A stretch of 20,158 bases of DNA, taken from positions 1 to 20,158 of the forward strand of contig CAZTGE010000076.1 in assembly GCA_964612995.1 (NCBI GenBank), in the 5' to 3' direction. How positions within the stretch are numbered: position 1 is the stretch's first letter; the number at the start of each line of letters is the position of its first letter. Source of the stretch: SLQH01 sp964612995 (GTDB taxonomy: Bacteria; Planctomycetota; UBA11346). The notes under the pieces were generated by a model. The model searched no databases and was not told the origin of the DNA. It saw nothing but the letters and a program-made list of their open reading frames with translations. Below, in pieces: positions 1 to 7,785 of the stretch. Both the position numbers and the translations under genes were made by a program.

Positions 1-120
1 CCTGCGTCACTATGGCCCAAGCACCGAAGAGAGCCGGGCGGTTGGACGCAGATGGAGGCGACGCAAGGCATGCCGACCTGGTGATCGGCGCTCCCAGGGG
101 CCGAGCTTTGAGCGGCCCTG
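1..120 (-). mobile_element. MITE-like inverted-repeat element, copy 1 (partial)
   Basis: The reverse complement of bases 1-120 matches the complete element at 6817-6934 almost base for base, with only a handful of substitutions and one 2-base length difference. The visible end is at 101-120 and resembles the 19-bp terminal repeat of the other copy with two changes. The opposite end lies outside the window, so no target duplication can be checked. No transposase reading frame fits inside it. It lies 52 bp upstream of the permease start and could affect that gene's promoter. It is oriented opposite to copy 2. Confidence 0.75.
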
Positions 121-171
121 CCTTGCAGACGGCTGCTTGATTCGCGCAGGCCGGCGCGGCATCGTGGGGCG

Positions 172-1626
172 ATGAACGAAGCTGATGGTCCTGATGGGGA
201 GGACGAACGCCCCGCCACCCCCTGGCATCGCCTGCACGTCTGGCAGATCCAGGCGGTGCGCGACGTGGTGCTGGTGCTGCTGGTCATCGGCCTGGTCCAG
301 CTCGGCTGGGTTGCGCGTGCGGTGACCATTCCGCTGCTGGTCGGCCTGGGCCTGGCCTATCTGTTCGAGCCGCTGGTCAGTCGTGTCAGCACCTGGCACC
401 GCCGCCTGAGCCGCGTGCGGGTGGTCTCGGCGATCCTCGCCCTGGTGCTGTTGCTCGCGGTGGTGATCGGGGGGACGGTCTCGGCCCTGGTCATCCCCCA
501 GGCCCGCAGCCTGGTGGCCAACGCGCCGCAGTACGCCGAGCGGGTGCTGCGCTTCGCCAGCAGCGAGGACATGCCCGAAGCGATCCGCCGTTACGCCCTG
601 GAGATCCGCGAGGACCTGGGCATCCTGCCGCCACCGGCGGAGGAGCAGGCCTTTTCCGGCGACCCGCCTGCCGCGACCCCGGCTGGCGATCCGCCCTCCA
701 CGACGGCGGGCGACGCGGAGACGTCTGCAGCGCCAGCTGCGCCCGAGGCGCCGGTCGAGGTACCCCCGGCGGCGGTCGAGCGCGATGCGATGCGCTCGCT
801 GGTCGCGGCCGAGGTCGCTCGCCAGCTCGCCGTGCGCGAGGAGGGGGGCGAGCCCTCGTGGCTGGGGCACGTCACAGCTGGCGGCAAGCGTCTGATGGGC
901 TTCCTCGCCGGGCTGGTGGTCGATTCGTTCACGCTGCTCTTCGGAGTGTTCCTCGTCGGTTTCTTCTTCGTCTTCTTCTCTGTCACCTATCCCCACGTCC
1001 GTACCACCTTCCATTCCTTCATTCCCGAGGCGCGGCGCGGGCGCACCGAGGAACTGCTGCGCCAGATGGACATCGCCGTGAGCGGCTTCGTCCGTGGCCG
1101 GCTGCTCACCAGTCTGATCCTCGGACTGGTTTTCGCCGTCGGTTGGAGCCTGGTCGCCGTGCCCCACGCGATTCTGCTCGGCCTGGCCGTCGGCGTGCTC
1201 TGCCTCGCGCCCTATGTGAGCATGGTCGGAGTGCCGCTGGCCTGGTTGCTGGTGGTACTGCGGGTGCTCGGTCCGGGCGAGGCCAGCGGATTGTACGTTG
1301 ACGCCGACGGCGCGATCGCCTGGTGGGCGGTCTTCCTGTTCCCGGTCCTGGTCTACGGTGTGGCCCAGCTGCTCGATGACTACGTGCTCACCCCGCTGAT
1401 CCAGGGCAAGGCGACCAACCTGTCGCCGGCGGCGATCATGGTCGCTGTGATTGCCGGGGGGACCCTCTACGGATTCTACGGCATGCTGCTGGCCATCCCG
1501 GTCGCCGCGTGCATTCGCATCCTGATCAGCGAGATCTGGATGCCCCGACTGCGGCAGTGGATCGAGGGGGAGAGCGATGACCCGCTGCCGGGGGGCGCGG
1601 TCGAGCCGCCGCGAAAAACCCATTGA
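172..1626 (+). CDS. AI-2E family transporter (UPF0118 permease)
   Basis: A 484-residue polytopic inner-membrane protein of the AI-2E/PerM permease family. Members have been linked to autoinducer-2 export or Na+/H+ antiport, so the substrate cannot be assigned here. Hydrophobic segments lie near residues 31-65, 84-109, 241-275, 308-365, 383-403 and 420-452. The family-typical DDYVLTPLI stretch lies near residues 402-410 and is followed by a Gly-rich segment. The loop after the second hydrophobic block (about residues 150-205) is unusually long and rich in Pro, Ala and acidic residues. It is probably an exposed, disordered insertion. The ATG at 172 is preceded by a G-rich stretch (GGGG, 167-169 region) that can serve as a weak ribosome site. 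A small acidic ORF follows 57 bp downstream on the same strand. The family call is firm and the function is open. Confidence 0.9.
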   Translation: MNEADGPDGEDERPATPWHRLHVWQIQAVRDVVLVLLVIGLVQLGWVARAVTIPLLVGLGLAYLFEPLVSRVSTWHRRLSRVRVVSAILALVLLLAVVIGGTVSALVIPQARSLVANAPQYAERVLRFASSEDMPEAIRRYALEIREDLGILPPPAEEQAFSGDPPAATPAGDPPSTTAGDAETSAAPAAPEAPVEVPPAAVERDAMRSLVAAEVARQLAVREEGGEPSWLGHVTAGGKRLMGFLAGLVVDSFTLLFGVFLVGFFFVFFSVTYPHVRTTFHSFIPEARRGRTEELLRQMDIAVSGFVRGRLLTSLILGLVFAVGWSLVAVPHAILLGLAVGVLCLAPYVSMVGVPLAWLLVVLRVLGPGEASGLYVDADGAIAWWAVFLFPVLVYGVAQLLDDYVLTPLIQGKATNLSPAAIMVAVIAGGTLYGFYGMLLAIPVAACIRILISEIWMPRLRQWIEGESDDPLPGGAVEPPRKTH

Positions 1627-1683
1627 GTTTACGCACCCTCACGGCAGGTATGCAACAAGAGCCTTGAGAGCAGGAGCGGCGGC

Positions 1684-1848
1684 ATGTCCCTGAAAGCCGA
1701 GATCATTCGCGCTTTGCGTGAAGAGGGTTATCGCATCAACGAGGCGATAACCGACGCCCTCGACGAGTTCATCGAAATGGTCGAAGACGAGAACGAGACC
1801 ATCGATGACCACTTCGATGACGGTAAGGAAGACGAGGCAGACGACTGA
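1684..1848 (+). CDS. small acidic protein, 54 aa, unknown function
   Basis: I do not recognise this protein. The ORF begins with ATG after a good ribosome site (AGGAG at 1672-1676, 7-nt spacing) and ends with TGA at 1846-1848. The first half is amphipathic and probably helical (MSLKAEIIRALREEGYRINE at the start). The last 25 residues are almost all Asp and Glu. It follows the permease by 57 bp on the same strand and may be co-transcribed with it. It converges with the kinase gene, whose stop is 33 bp away. The size, charge and predicted helix would suit a small regulator or an inhibitor of a basic partner, but that is a guess. Coding status rests on the ribosome site and a plausible composition. 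Confidence 0.55.
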   Translation: MSLKAEIIRALREEGYRINEAITDALDEFIEMVEDENETIDDHFDDGKEDEADD

Positions 1849-1881
1849 CGTCCTGCCGGGCCCACCCCATCGCGGCGCCGT

Positions 1882-4836
1882 TCAGGGTGCGGGTGTGGGC
1901 GCGGATTCCGGTTCGGGCAGCCGCGTCTGTCGCTCGTCTCCGGCGTCTGCTGGTTCCGGCTCCAGGTCGGGGTCGAACATGGTTTCCGGGATGACGCGGA
2001 TCTCGCCGAGATAGAGCTGGGCCAGCGGGACCGGCCAGTCGCTGGCCGGGTAGCTGGCGACGATGCTGCCGAGGCTCTTGCGCAGGTTCTTGAGCAGGCG
2101 CCGTCGCTGTTCGGCATCGATATCGGGCGCGTCGGCGCGGTAGCGCAACAGGACGGCGTTGAAGAAATCGATATCGGCATGGTATTCGGGCGGGTAGCCC
2201 TGTTTGGCGAACGGCGTGGTGGCGCTGCGCAGGTGGGCCATCATGCGTGCCGGCAGATGATCGGTGCGCGGATTGGCGGTCCAGCTGGCCAGCGCCTGTT
2301 GGCGGTCGCCCATGTAAAGATAGAGCTCGCCGAGCCAGAGCCGGGCCCAGGCGCGCAGGTCGGCGCGGGGCTTGCGCGCGCCGATCACCGTGTGGTAGGC
2401 GGCGAGCGATTCGTCATAGAATCCGCGGCGGCTGTCGAGCAGGCGTTCGGCATGCGCGACACGCAGCATCCCCTCGTGGCGGAGATGACGGTGCAGCGCG
2501 TCGTCTTTGGCGACCGCCTGATAGCGCTCGCGCGCCCGCTGCAGTTCACCCGCACCGAGGTGGATGTCGCCGATCTGCAGGGTGATGGTGGCGAAGGCGC
2601 GTTCCTCTTCGAGATAATCGGCGAAATCGGCCGCGGTGCGCAGCAGCTGCAGCGCGCGTTCGGTCTTCTGGCGTGCGAGCTTGGGGTCCTCAGCGCGGTG
2701 GAGGTAGTGCTTGAGCAGGTTGAGCAGGTCGGTCTTGGGGATCGAGGCCAGGAGGTGGCGCAGTTCGAAGCGTTGGCGTAGCGATTCGAAGTACTGCTCT
2801 GCCAGCTGGTATTCGCCGAGCCGGGCGGCGCTGATCCAGGCCTGGGCGGTGGCGATCTTGTAGTAATAACGGTCTTCGAGGCTGTCGGCGATGATCCGCT
2901 GGAAGGTCGCCAGCGCCCGCTTGAGGTCGTCGCGGTTCTCGCTGCCCAGCGCGCTGTAGCACAGCCCGATGCGGTAGAGCGCGTCCTTGCGCCGCTCGTG
3001 TTCGGGAAAGTCGGCGAGGAACTGCTCGTAGAGCTGGATCGCGCGGTGGAAACGCCGTTCCTGACGCATCAGGTCGGCGGTCTCGAGCCTGCTGACCAGC
3101 TCGGGCTTGCGTTGGCGTTCGAGCAGCACGTTGCGCAGCTGCACGGTCTCCGGCGCCACCGCGATGTGGACCCGGTTGTTCAGCGAACCTTCGATCGGCA
3201 CCGGGTCGCGATAGGGTTCGAGTACCTGTTCGTCGTTGACGAGGACCTGGATGTTCTCCTGGATCTTGCTCAGGCTCAGGCGTAGCGGGAAGGTCTGGTC
3301 CACCGACTGCGAGCTGACCACCGAGCGTTCGCGCGCGCCCGAGCCGGGGGTGCCGCGCAGCAGCGTGAGCACGATCGGCGCGGTGGTCGCGTCTTCCTGC
3401 TGCGCGGATTCCAACCGCAGGGCGTAGCCCTGGCCGATGTCGCCGTCGCAGATCATCATCTCGAGCAGCGGATCGCGCCCGGTCACCGGCATCACCTCGG
3501 CCGACAGGCGGACGTTCTCGTTGGTCACATCCGGCAGGGAGATCAGTTCCATCGCGCTGCGGCCGATGCGCTTGGCGAGCTTGGGCCGATCGGTCGCGGA
3601 CCAGTCCAACCGGCCCGGATGGTGCCAGCGCTCCCGCCATTCCGGTTGCAGGCGCTGCAGCAGTTCCTGATCGCCTTCGCGCGAGTCGCGCATGTCTTGG
3701 AGCCGGCTGATCACCCGCCGGGCGAGGATGGCGCCGCCGACGAGCAGGATGAACAGCGCCAGTCCGGCGCCGGCCAGGGTCCGGCGGTGGCGCCACAGCG
3801 ACCGGGCGAGCAGCACGGTGGTGCGCAGGCGTCGCGCCCGCACCCGCATGCCCTCCTGGATCCGCCGCAGGTCCTCGGCCATCGCCTCGGCGTTGGCGTA
3901 CCGGTCGCGGGGGTCCTTGGCCATCGACTTGAGCACCACGGTCTCCAGGTCCCGGCTCAGGTCGTGGCGCAATCGGGATGGCGCCGTCAGCGGCTCCTCC
4001 AGGATGCGGCGCAGCACCGCGATCGAGTTCTCGGCGGTGTAGGGCTGGTGGCCGGTGAGCAGCTCGTAGCACACCGCGCCCATGCTGTAGATGTCGCTGC
4101 GGTTGCTCAGGTCCTCGCGCAGGCCGCTGGCCTGCTCGGGGCTCATGTAGGCCGGGGTGCCGAGCACCGAGCCCGAGGCGGTCAGCCGGCTGTCGGTGTT
4201 GAGGCGCTGGGCCATGCCGAAGTCGAGCAGTTTGACCTGCCCCTCGGGGGTGACCATGAAGTTGCCGGGCTTGAGGTCGCGATGGAGGATCCCCGCCAGG
4301 TGCGCGGTGTGCAGCGCTTCGAGTGCCTGGACCATGTACTCGCAGACCGTGTGCTCTTTGAGGTAGCGGCTGCCGCTGCGCCGGGCGCTGTCGTCGAGCA
4401 GCTGATCGAAGGTCTGGCCCTCGATGAACTGCATCACCAGGAAAGGGCGTTCATTGTGCTCGCCGATATCGAGGATGCGGACGATGCTCGGATGCCGCAG
4501 CGCTTGCAGATAGCTCGCCTCGCGCTGGAAGCGGCGCCGCTCCATCATGTCGAGGTGGCGCTCGTGGAGCATCTTGATGCTGACCAGGCGCCCGATGGGC
4601 ACGCTGCAGGACTCGATGACCTTGGCCTTGTAGACGGTGCCCATCCCGCCGCGGCCGACCACGGCGAGGATCTCATAGGGGCCGACGCGGTGCTTCGCGC
4701 CCAGGTCCGGGCCCTGGCCCGGCGGCAGGTATTCGGTCTCCATGCGCGTGAAGGCGTTGTCGGTCACGGGCTGCAGCGGTTTCGACCCGCCGCGCGCTGG
4801 TCGATCCTCATCTCTTTGTGTGGCAGCATCTTGCAT
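1882..4836 (-). CDS. membrane-anchored Ser/Thr protein kinase with extracytoplasmic sensor and TPR domains
   Basis: A 984-residue PknB/Hanks-type kinase. The catalytic domain spans about residues 54-325. It has the glycine loop GRGGMG (61-66), the ATP lysine K88, E106, HRDLKPGN (185-192), DFG (205-207) and the GTPAYMSPE activation segment (227-235). All catalytic residues are present, so it should be active. One transmembrane helix (about 354-374) leads to an extracytoplasmic half. That half contains a beta-rich domain, perhaps LamG/concanavalin-like (about 395-575), and then TPR-type helical repeats (about 585-880). The C-terminus is Pro/Glu-rich. This architecture is common in Planctomycetota. 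The ATG at 4836 has no clear Shine-Dalgarno site. A second ATG at 4743 would remove 31 residues that precede the kinase fold. The gene is 171 bp downstream of the dnaX tail on the same strand. The partner or signal is unknown. Confidence 0.92.
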   Translation of the reverse strand: MQDAATQRDEDRPARGGSKPLQPVTDNAFTRMETEYLPPGQGPDLGAKHRVGPYEILAVVGRGGMGTVYKAKVIESCSVPIGRLVSIKMLHERHLDMMERRRFQREASYLQALRHPSIVRILDIGEHNERPFLVMQFIEGQTFDQLLDDSARRSGSRYLKEHTVCEYMVQALEALHTAHLAGILHRDLKPGNFMVTPEGQVKLLDFGMAQRLNTDSRLTASGSVLGTPAYMSPEQASGLREDLSNRSDIYSMGAVCYELLTGHQPYTAENSIAVLRRILEEPLTAPSRLRHDLSRDLETVVLKSMAKDPRDRYANAEAMAEDLRRIQEGMRVRARRLRTTVLLARSLWRHRRTLAGAGLALFILLVGGAILARRVISRLQDMRDSREGDQELLQRLQPEWRERWHHPGRLDWSATDRPKLAKRIGRSAMELISLPDVTNENVRLSAEVMPVTGRDPLLEMMICDGDIGQGYALRLESAQQEDATTAPIVLTLLRGTPGSGARERSVVSSQSVDQTFPLRLSLSKIQENIQVLVNDEQVLEPYRDPVPIEGSLNNRVHIAVAPETVQLRNVLLERQRKPELVSRLETADLMRQERRFHRAIQLYEQFLADFPEHERRKDALYRIGLCYSALGSENRDDLKRALATFQRIIADSLEDRYYYKIATAQAWISAARLGEYQLAEQYFESLRQRFELRHLLASIPKTDLLNLLKHYLHRAEDPKLARQKTERALQLLRTAADFADYLEEERAFATITLQIGDIHLGAGELQRARERYQAVAKDDALHRHLRHEGMLRVAHAERLLDSRRGFYDESLAAYHTVIGARKPRADLRAWARLWLGELYLYMGDRQQALASWTANPRTDHLPARMMAHLRSATTPFAKQGYPPEYHADIDFFNAVLLRYRADAPDIDAEQRRRLLKNLRKSLGSIVASYPASDWPVPLAQLYLGEIRVIPETMFDPDLEPEPADAGDERQTRLPEPESAPTPAP

Positions 4837-5007
4837 GGCGACTGGTGCGAGCCGGGGCCCGCACGCGTTGCATCACGGCACGGGTGGGCCGTTACCGTGC
4901 AGACGGTGCGTGCAGCCGGGGCTGTCGGCTTGGCACGCCGCGGACACGACGCTCGGCCAGTTGCGCGGAAATGGCCTGGCGGTGCGATGGCGGTTCTCCT
5001 CTCCAAT
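4837..5007 (-). other. intergenic leader between dnaX and the kinase gene
   Basis: These 171 bp separate the dnaX tail stop (5008-5010) from the kinase start. I see no convincing -35/-10 pair, no terminator and no further gene. A purine-rich run resembling a ribosome site (minus strand, about 4995-5003) is not followed by a usable start codon. It may be an untranslated leader, or the remains of a small upstream frame. Confidence 0.3.
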
Positions 5008-5516
5008 TCAATGATAGCCGTTGTCCGCGGTGACATCGCCGGCATCGCCTGCGTCTGCCTGCCGGCGTTGCAGCCACTGCGCCCGGTCGCTGGGCTCACG
5101 GGCGATGATCTCGGCATCGAAGGCGCTCATCAAGGCCTTGACCAGCGGGTCCTCCTGGGCCGCGCGGTAGGCCTGGGCGCGATCCTGCGGCTGCCGCGAC
5201 CTGCGCGCGGGGCCGATGCGGGCGCCGTCGAGCCGGCGGCCGAGGTGGTGCCCGGCGTGTCGCGCGAGGATCGCGTTCACCACCGCCGCCTGGTCCGGAT
5301 CGGCCAGCGGTGCCAGCTGATCGAGCACCAGGGTGTCGCCATCGAGCTGTACGGGCTGGAGCGCGGTGATCGCCGCGCCGAGATCCGGCCGTTCGCCGGT
5401 GGCGTCCTGGCAGATCAGATCCCAGGCCTCGCACAGGCGTGCGAGGGGAGCGGCGGGCGGTGGGTCGGAAGTTGGAGGTGGGGCCGGTTCCCGGTCGCTG
5501 GGGCCGGGGACCGGCC
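5008..5516 (-). CDS. dnaX: dnaX tau-specific C-terminal part, in the -1 frame
   Basis: The -1 frame relative to dnaX is open across the gamma stop and continues to a TGA at 5008-5010. Its product has a Pro-rich linker (starting RPVPGPSDREPAPPPTSDPP), then a mixed alpha/beta segment, and then QEDPLVKALMSAFDAEII. That last segment resembles the conserved end of many DnaX proteins, where a 'DPLV...F.aEI' segment closes the chain. The linker plus tail is exactly what should follow domain III. I see no independent ribosome site, so it is most likely made as a fusion with the gamma frame by -1 frameshifting. The other possibility is a real or assembly frameshift. An internal ATG at 5328 would give only 106 residues and cuts through the domain. 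Confidence 0.7.
5482..5516 (-). promoter_or_regulatory. stem-loop directly after the dnaX gamma stop (candidate frameshift stimulator)
   Basis: On the minus strand, GGCCGGT pairs with ACCGGCC (7 bp). One mismatch follows, then 5 more pairs (CCCGG with CCGGG), closing a 9-nt loop. The hairpin begins on the base after the TGA at 5517-5519. In E. coli dnaX a downstream hairpin stimulates -1 frameshifting at A-AAA-AAG. Here the hairpin and the open -1 frame are present but no A-rich heptamer is seen. Confidence 0.5.
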
Positions 5517-6680
5517 TCAGCGAGGGTTGCCGGCGGTTCCCGCGCTGCGCTCCAGCCGGTCGATCCGCCGCAGCAACCCCTCGACGTCGAGCATATCGCC
5601 CAGGCGGGCGATGCGCACGAAGGCGAGCTCGAGCTGGAGCCGGGCATCGACCCCGCCGCGCAGGGCCTGTTGGCTGCCGATGAGGATCTGGCAGATGCGC
5701 AGGATCTTCTCGTTGGGTTGTTCGGCCTGGGCCAGCACCGCGTCGCCGCAGCTGCCCAGTCGGCGTACCGGGGCCGATTCCGCGCCGCAGGTCTGGACCA
5801 GCATGAGCATGCGGAAGTGGTCGATCAGCTGCTCGAGGAAGGTCGCGGCCGCGACCCCGCCGGCGCCGAGGCGGTCGAAGATCTCGATCGCCTCCTTGCC
5901 CTGGCCGGCGAGCAGGCTGCCGGCGATCGCGGCGATGTCCTCGCTGCGCGCTGCGCCGAGCAGCAGGTCGAGATCGGCGGCGGTGATGGTCTCCTCACTG
6001 ACCGCGATCAGCTGGTCGAGCAGGGTCTGGGCGTCGCGCATGCCGCCGCCCGCGGCACGGGCGAGCCGATAGAGCAGGGCGTCGTCGACGGCGACGCCTT
6101 CGCCGGCACAGACCGCGCGCAGGCGTTCCACTATGTCGTCGATGTCGATAGCGCGGAAGTCGAAGCGCTGGCAGCGGTTGACCACCGTCGCCGGGACCTT
6201 CTCGATCTCGGTGGTGGCGAAGATGAAATAGACGTGCGGCGGCGGTTCCTCGAGCAGCTTGAGCAGCGCGTTCCACGCGTTGGTGGAGAGCATGTGGACC
6301 TCGTCGAGGATGAACACGCGGAAGCGGGCCTGGCTCGGGGCGTAGCTGGCGCTCTCGGCCAGATCGCGGATGTCGTCTACGCCGTTGTGCGAGGCGGCGT
6401 CCATCTCGAAGACATCGGGGTGGATGCTCTCGGCGATCATCCGGCAGTGATCGCAGACGCCGCAGGGCTCGGCGGTGGGGCCATGCTCGCAGCACAGGCC
6501 CTTGGCCAGGATCCGGGCCATGGTCGTCTTGCCGACCCCGCTCGGGCCGGTGAACAGGAAGCCGTGGGCCACCCGTTGCTTGGCGATCGCGTTGACCAGG
6601 GTTCGCGCGATGATCCCCTGGCCGGCGACCTCGGCGAAGGTCTGGGGGCGATATTTACGGGCGATGACGACATAATCCAC
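5517..6680 (-). CDS. dnaX: DNA polymerase III gamma/tau subunit, gamma-like frame
   Basis: This is the clamp-loader ATPase, which loads the sliding clamp at the replication fork. I start it at the GTG at 6680, because GAGGAA lies 6 nt upstream and the product then begins exactly at the family start (VDYVVIARKYRPQTF). Walker A GPSGVGKT is at residues 45-52. The zinc cysteines are C64, C73, C76 and C79. Walker B with DE is at about 124-130. NRC (168-170) replaces the usual SRC motif that carries the arginine finger. Domains I-III are complete. The frame stops at residue 387, where full-length tau proteins continue with a Pro-rich linker and C-terminal domains. That continuation is present in the -1 frame directly downstream. 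A longer upstream ATG extension would read through the neighbouring MITE and is not credible. Confidence 0.92.
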   Translation of the reverse strand: MDYVVIARKYRPQTFAEVAGQGIIARTLVNAIAKQRVAHGFLFTGPSGVGKTTMARILAKGLCCEHGPTAEPCGVCDHCRMIAESIHPDVFEMDAASHNGVDDIRDLAESASYAPSQARFRVFILDEVHMLSTNAWNALLKLLEEPPPHVYFIFATTEIEKVPATVVNRCQRFDFRAIDIDDIVERLRAVCAGEGVAVDDALLYRLARAAGGGMRDAQTLLDQLIAVSEETITAADLDLLLGAARSEDIAAIAGSLLAGQGKEAIEIFDRLGAGGVAAATFLEQLIDHFRMLMLVQTCGAESAPVRRLGSCGDAVLAQAEQPNEKILRICQILIGSQQALRGGVDARLQLELAFVRIARLGDMLDVEGLLRRIDRLERSAGTAGNPR

Positions 6681-6806
6681 AATCGGTTCCTCGTGTGCTG
6701 CAACACCGCGGGCCGAGGGGGGCGCGGTACAGGTTGACGAGCCGCCGGGACCCGCCGGGGCGTGGTCACCGTAGCGTGCGGTCGGGGTGCGGCAACGGGG
6801 CTGCAT

Positions 6807-6816
6807 CGGCATTCGC
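6807..6816. repeat. 10-bp target-site duplication, left
   Basis: CGGCATTCGC directly precedes the left terminal repeat of the complete MITE and is repeated exactly at 6980-6989, directly after the right terminal repeat. Confidence 0.8.
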
Positions 6817-6979
6817 CAGGGCGACTCAAAGCTCGCCCTGGGAGCGCCGATCACCAGGTCGGCATGCCTTGCGTCGCCTCCACCTGCGTCCAACCGCCCG
6901 GCTCTTTTCGATGCTTGGGCCATGGTGACGCAGGTGAAGGCGAGGCATGGCCCTCATTTGCGAGCTTTGAGTCGCCCTG
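6817..6979 (+). mobile_element. MITE, complete copy 2, 163 bp
   Basis: The terminal inverted repeats are 19 bp and perfect: CAGGGCGACTCAAAGCTCG at 6817-6835 and its exact reverse complement at 6961-6979. The element is flanked by a 10-bp direct repeat, CGGCATTCGC, at 6807-6816 and 6980-6989, which is a target duplication. The interior has no credible ORF, so it is non-autonomous and needs a transposase from elsewhere. A 10-bp duplication with TIRs near 20 bp would suit an IS4-like transposase, but that assignment is an inference. It sits between the divergent dnaX and rsmG genes, 74 bp before the rsmG start. Copy 1 is at bases 1-120 in the opposite orientation. Confidence 0.88.
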
Positions 6980-6989
6980 CGGCATTCGC
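6980..6989. repeat. 10-bp target-site duplication, right
   Basis: An exact copy of 6807-6816, abutting the right end of the complete MITE. Before insertion the site would have been one CGGCATTCGC in the dnaX-rsmG spacer. Confidence 0.8.
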
Positions 6990-7053
6990 CCGGGAACCGC
7001 GTGGGTGGTGATCTGCTGGCGCCTGTCGGCCCGGGGCCTACAACCCCGGCCAG

Positions 7054-7785
7054 ATGAGCACCGAGACGCGAGGCAGCGTGGTCGCTGCGGACCATCCGCC
7101 CCGGCCCTTCGCGGATACCGATTGGGGCTGGTTCTGCGCGCGCTGCGACGCAGCCGGGATTCCGTTCAGCGCACATGCGCGACCGCGGCTTGAGGCGCTC
7201 TACGGCCATCTGGCCGGGGTCAACGCCTGGCTCAACCTCACCCGGCTGAGCGATCCACGCGACTACCTCGAGCGCCACGTGCTCGATGCACTTGCGCCGC
7301 TGGGCGCCGATCCCCTCTTCCGGCCGGCGGCCGGCGAACGGTGCGCCGATCTCGGTTCGGGCGGCGGCTATCCCGGGTTGATCCTCGCGCTGTGGACGCC
7401 GGACACGCGCTGGACGCTGATCGACAGCCGCGGGCGCAAGGTCGCCTTCCTCGCCGAGGCTGCGCGGTTGGTCGATCCGCAGCGGGTCGCGGCGCGGCAG
7501 TTGCGCGGTCGCGAGGTGCGCAGCGCAGCGCCGGATCTGCAGCGCAGCTGCCAGCTGGTCACCGCGCGGGCGGTGGCCCCGGCCGCAACCCTGCTGGCCG
7601 AGGCGCGGGAGCTGTTGGCTCCGGGTGGCCGGCTGGTGGCATGGAAGGGCCCGGCGTACCGCGGCGAGGAGGAAGGCCGGGCGGCAGCGGCGGCGCGCAA
7701 ACTCGGCTACGCGAGCGCGCAAGAGGTGGCCTCGCCGAGTGCGGGCGCACGCTCGCTGTTGCTCAGCTGGCGCCGCCTGGGCTGA
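7054..7785 (+). CDS. rsmG: 16S rRNA (guanine527-N7)-methyltransferase RsmG
   Basis: A 243-residue SAM-dependent enzyme that methylates N7 of G527 in 16S rRNA in the small ribosomal subunit. Family signatures are in order: NAWLNLTRL (57-65), ERHVLDAL (73-80), the SAM-binding DLGSGGGYPG (99-108), TLIDSRGRKVAFL (121-133), VTARAV (169-174) and LLAPGGRLVAWKGP (187-200). The length is close to the family norm of about 210-240. The extra 20 N-terminal residues look unconserved, and the ATG at 7054 lacks a good Shine-Dalgarno site, so the true start could be slightly downstream. rsmG often neighbours gid/mnmG or parAB. Here it is alone, divergent from dnaX and convergent with the GH42 gene. Confidence 0.92.
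   Translation: MSTETRGSVVAADHPPRPFADTDWGWFCARCDAAGIPFSAHARPRLEALYGHLAGVNAWLNLTRLSDPRDYLERHVLDALAPLGADPLFRPAAGERCADLGSGGGYPGLILALWTPDTRWTLIDSRGRKVAFLAEAARLVDPQRVAARQLRGREVRSAAPDLQRSCQLVTARAVAPAATLLAEARELLAPGGRLVAWKGPAYRGEEEGRAAAAARKLGYASAQEVASPSAGARSLLLSWRRLG

Noticed and set aside
10..1623. 537-residue ORF on the minus strand antisense to the permease
   Set aside because: Its composition is Arg/Gln/His-rich and typical of the antisense of a GC-rich gene, and the plus-strand permease is clearly real.
3619..6072. 817-residue plus-strand ORF across the kinase and dnaX
   Set aside because: It is antisense to two well-supported genes, has no recognisable motif and reflects low stop density in GC-rich DNA.
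6681..6923. N-terminal extension of DnaX upstream of 6680
   Set aside because: It would translate through the MITE. The GTG at 6680 has a good ribosome site and gives the conserved protein start.
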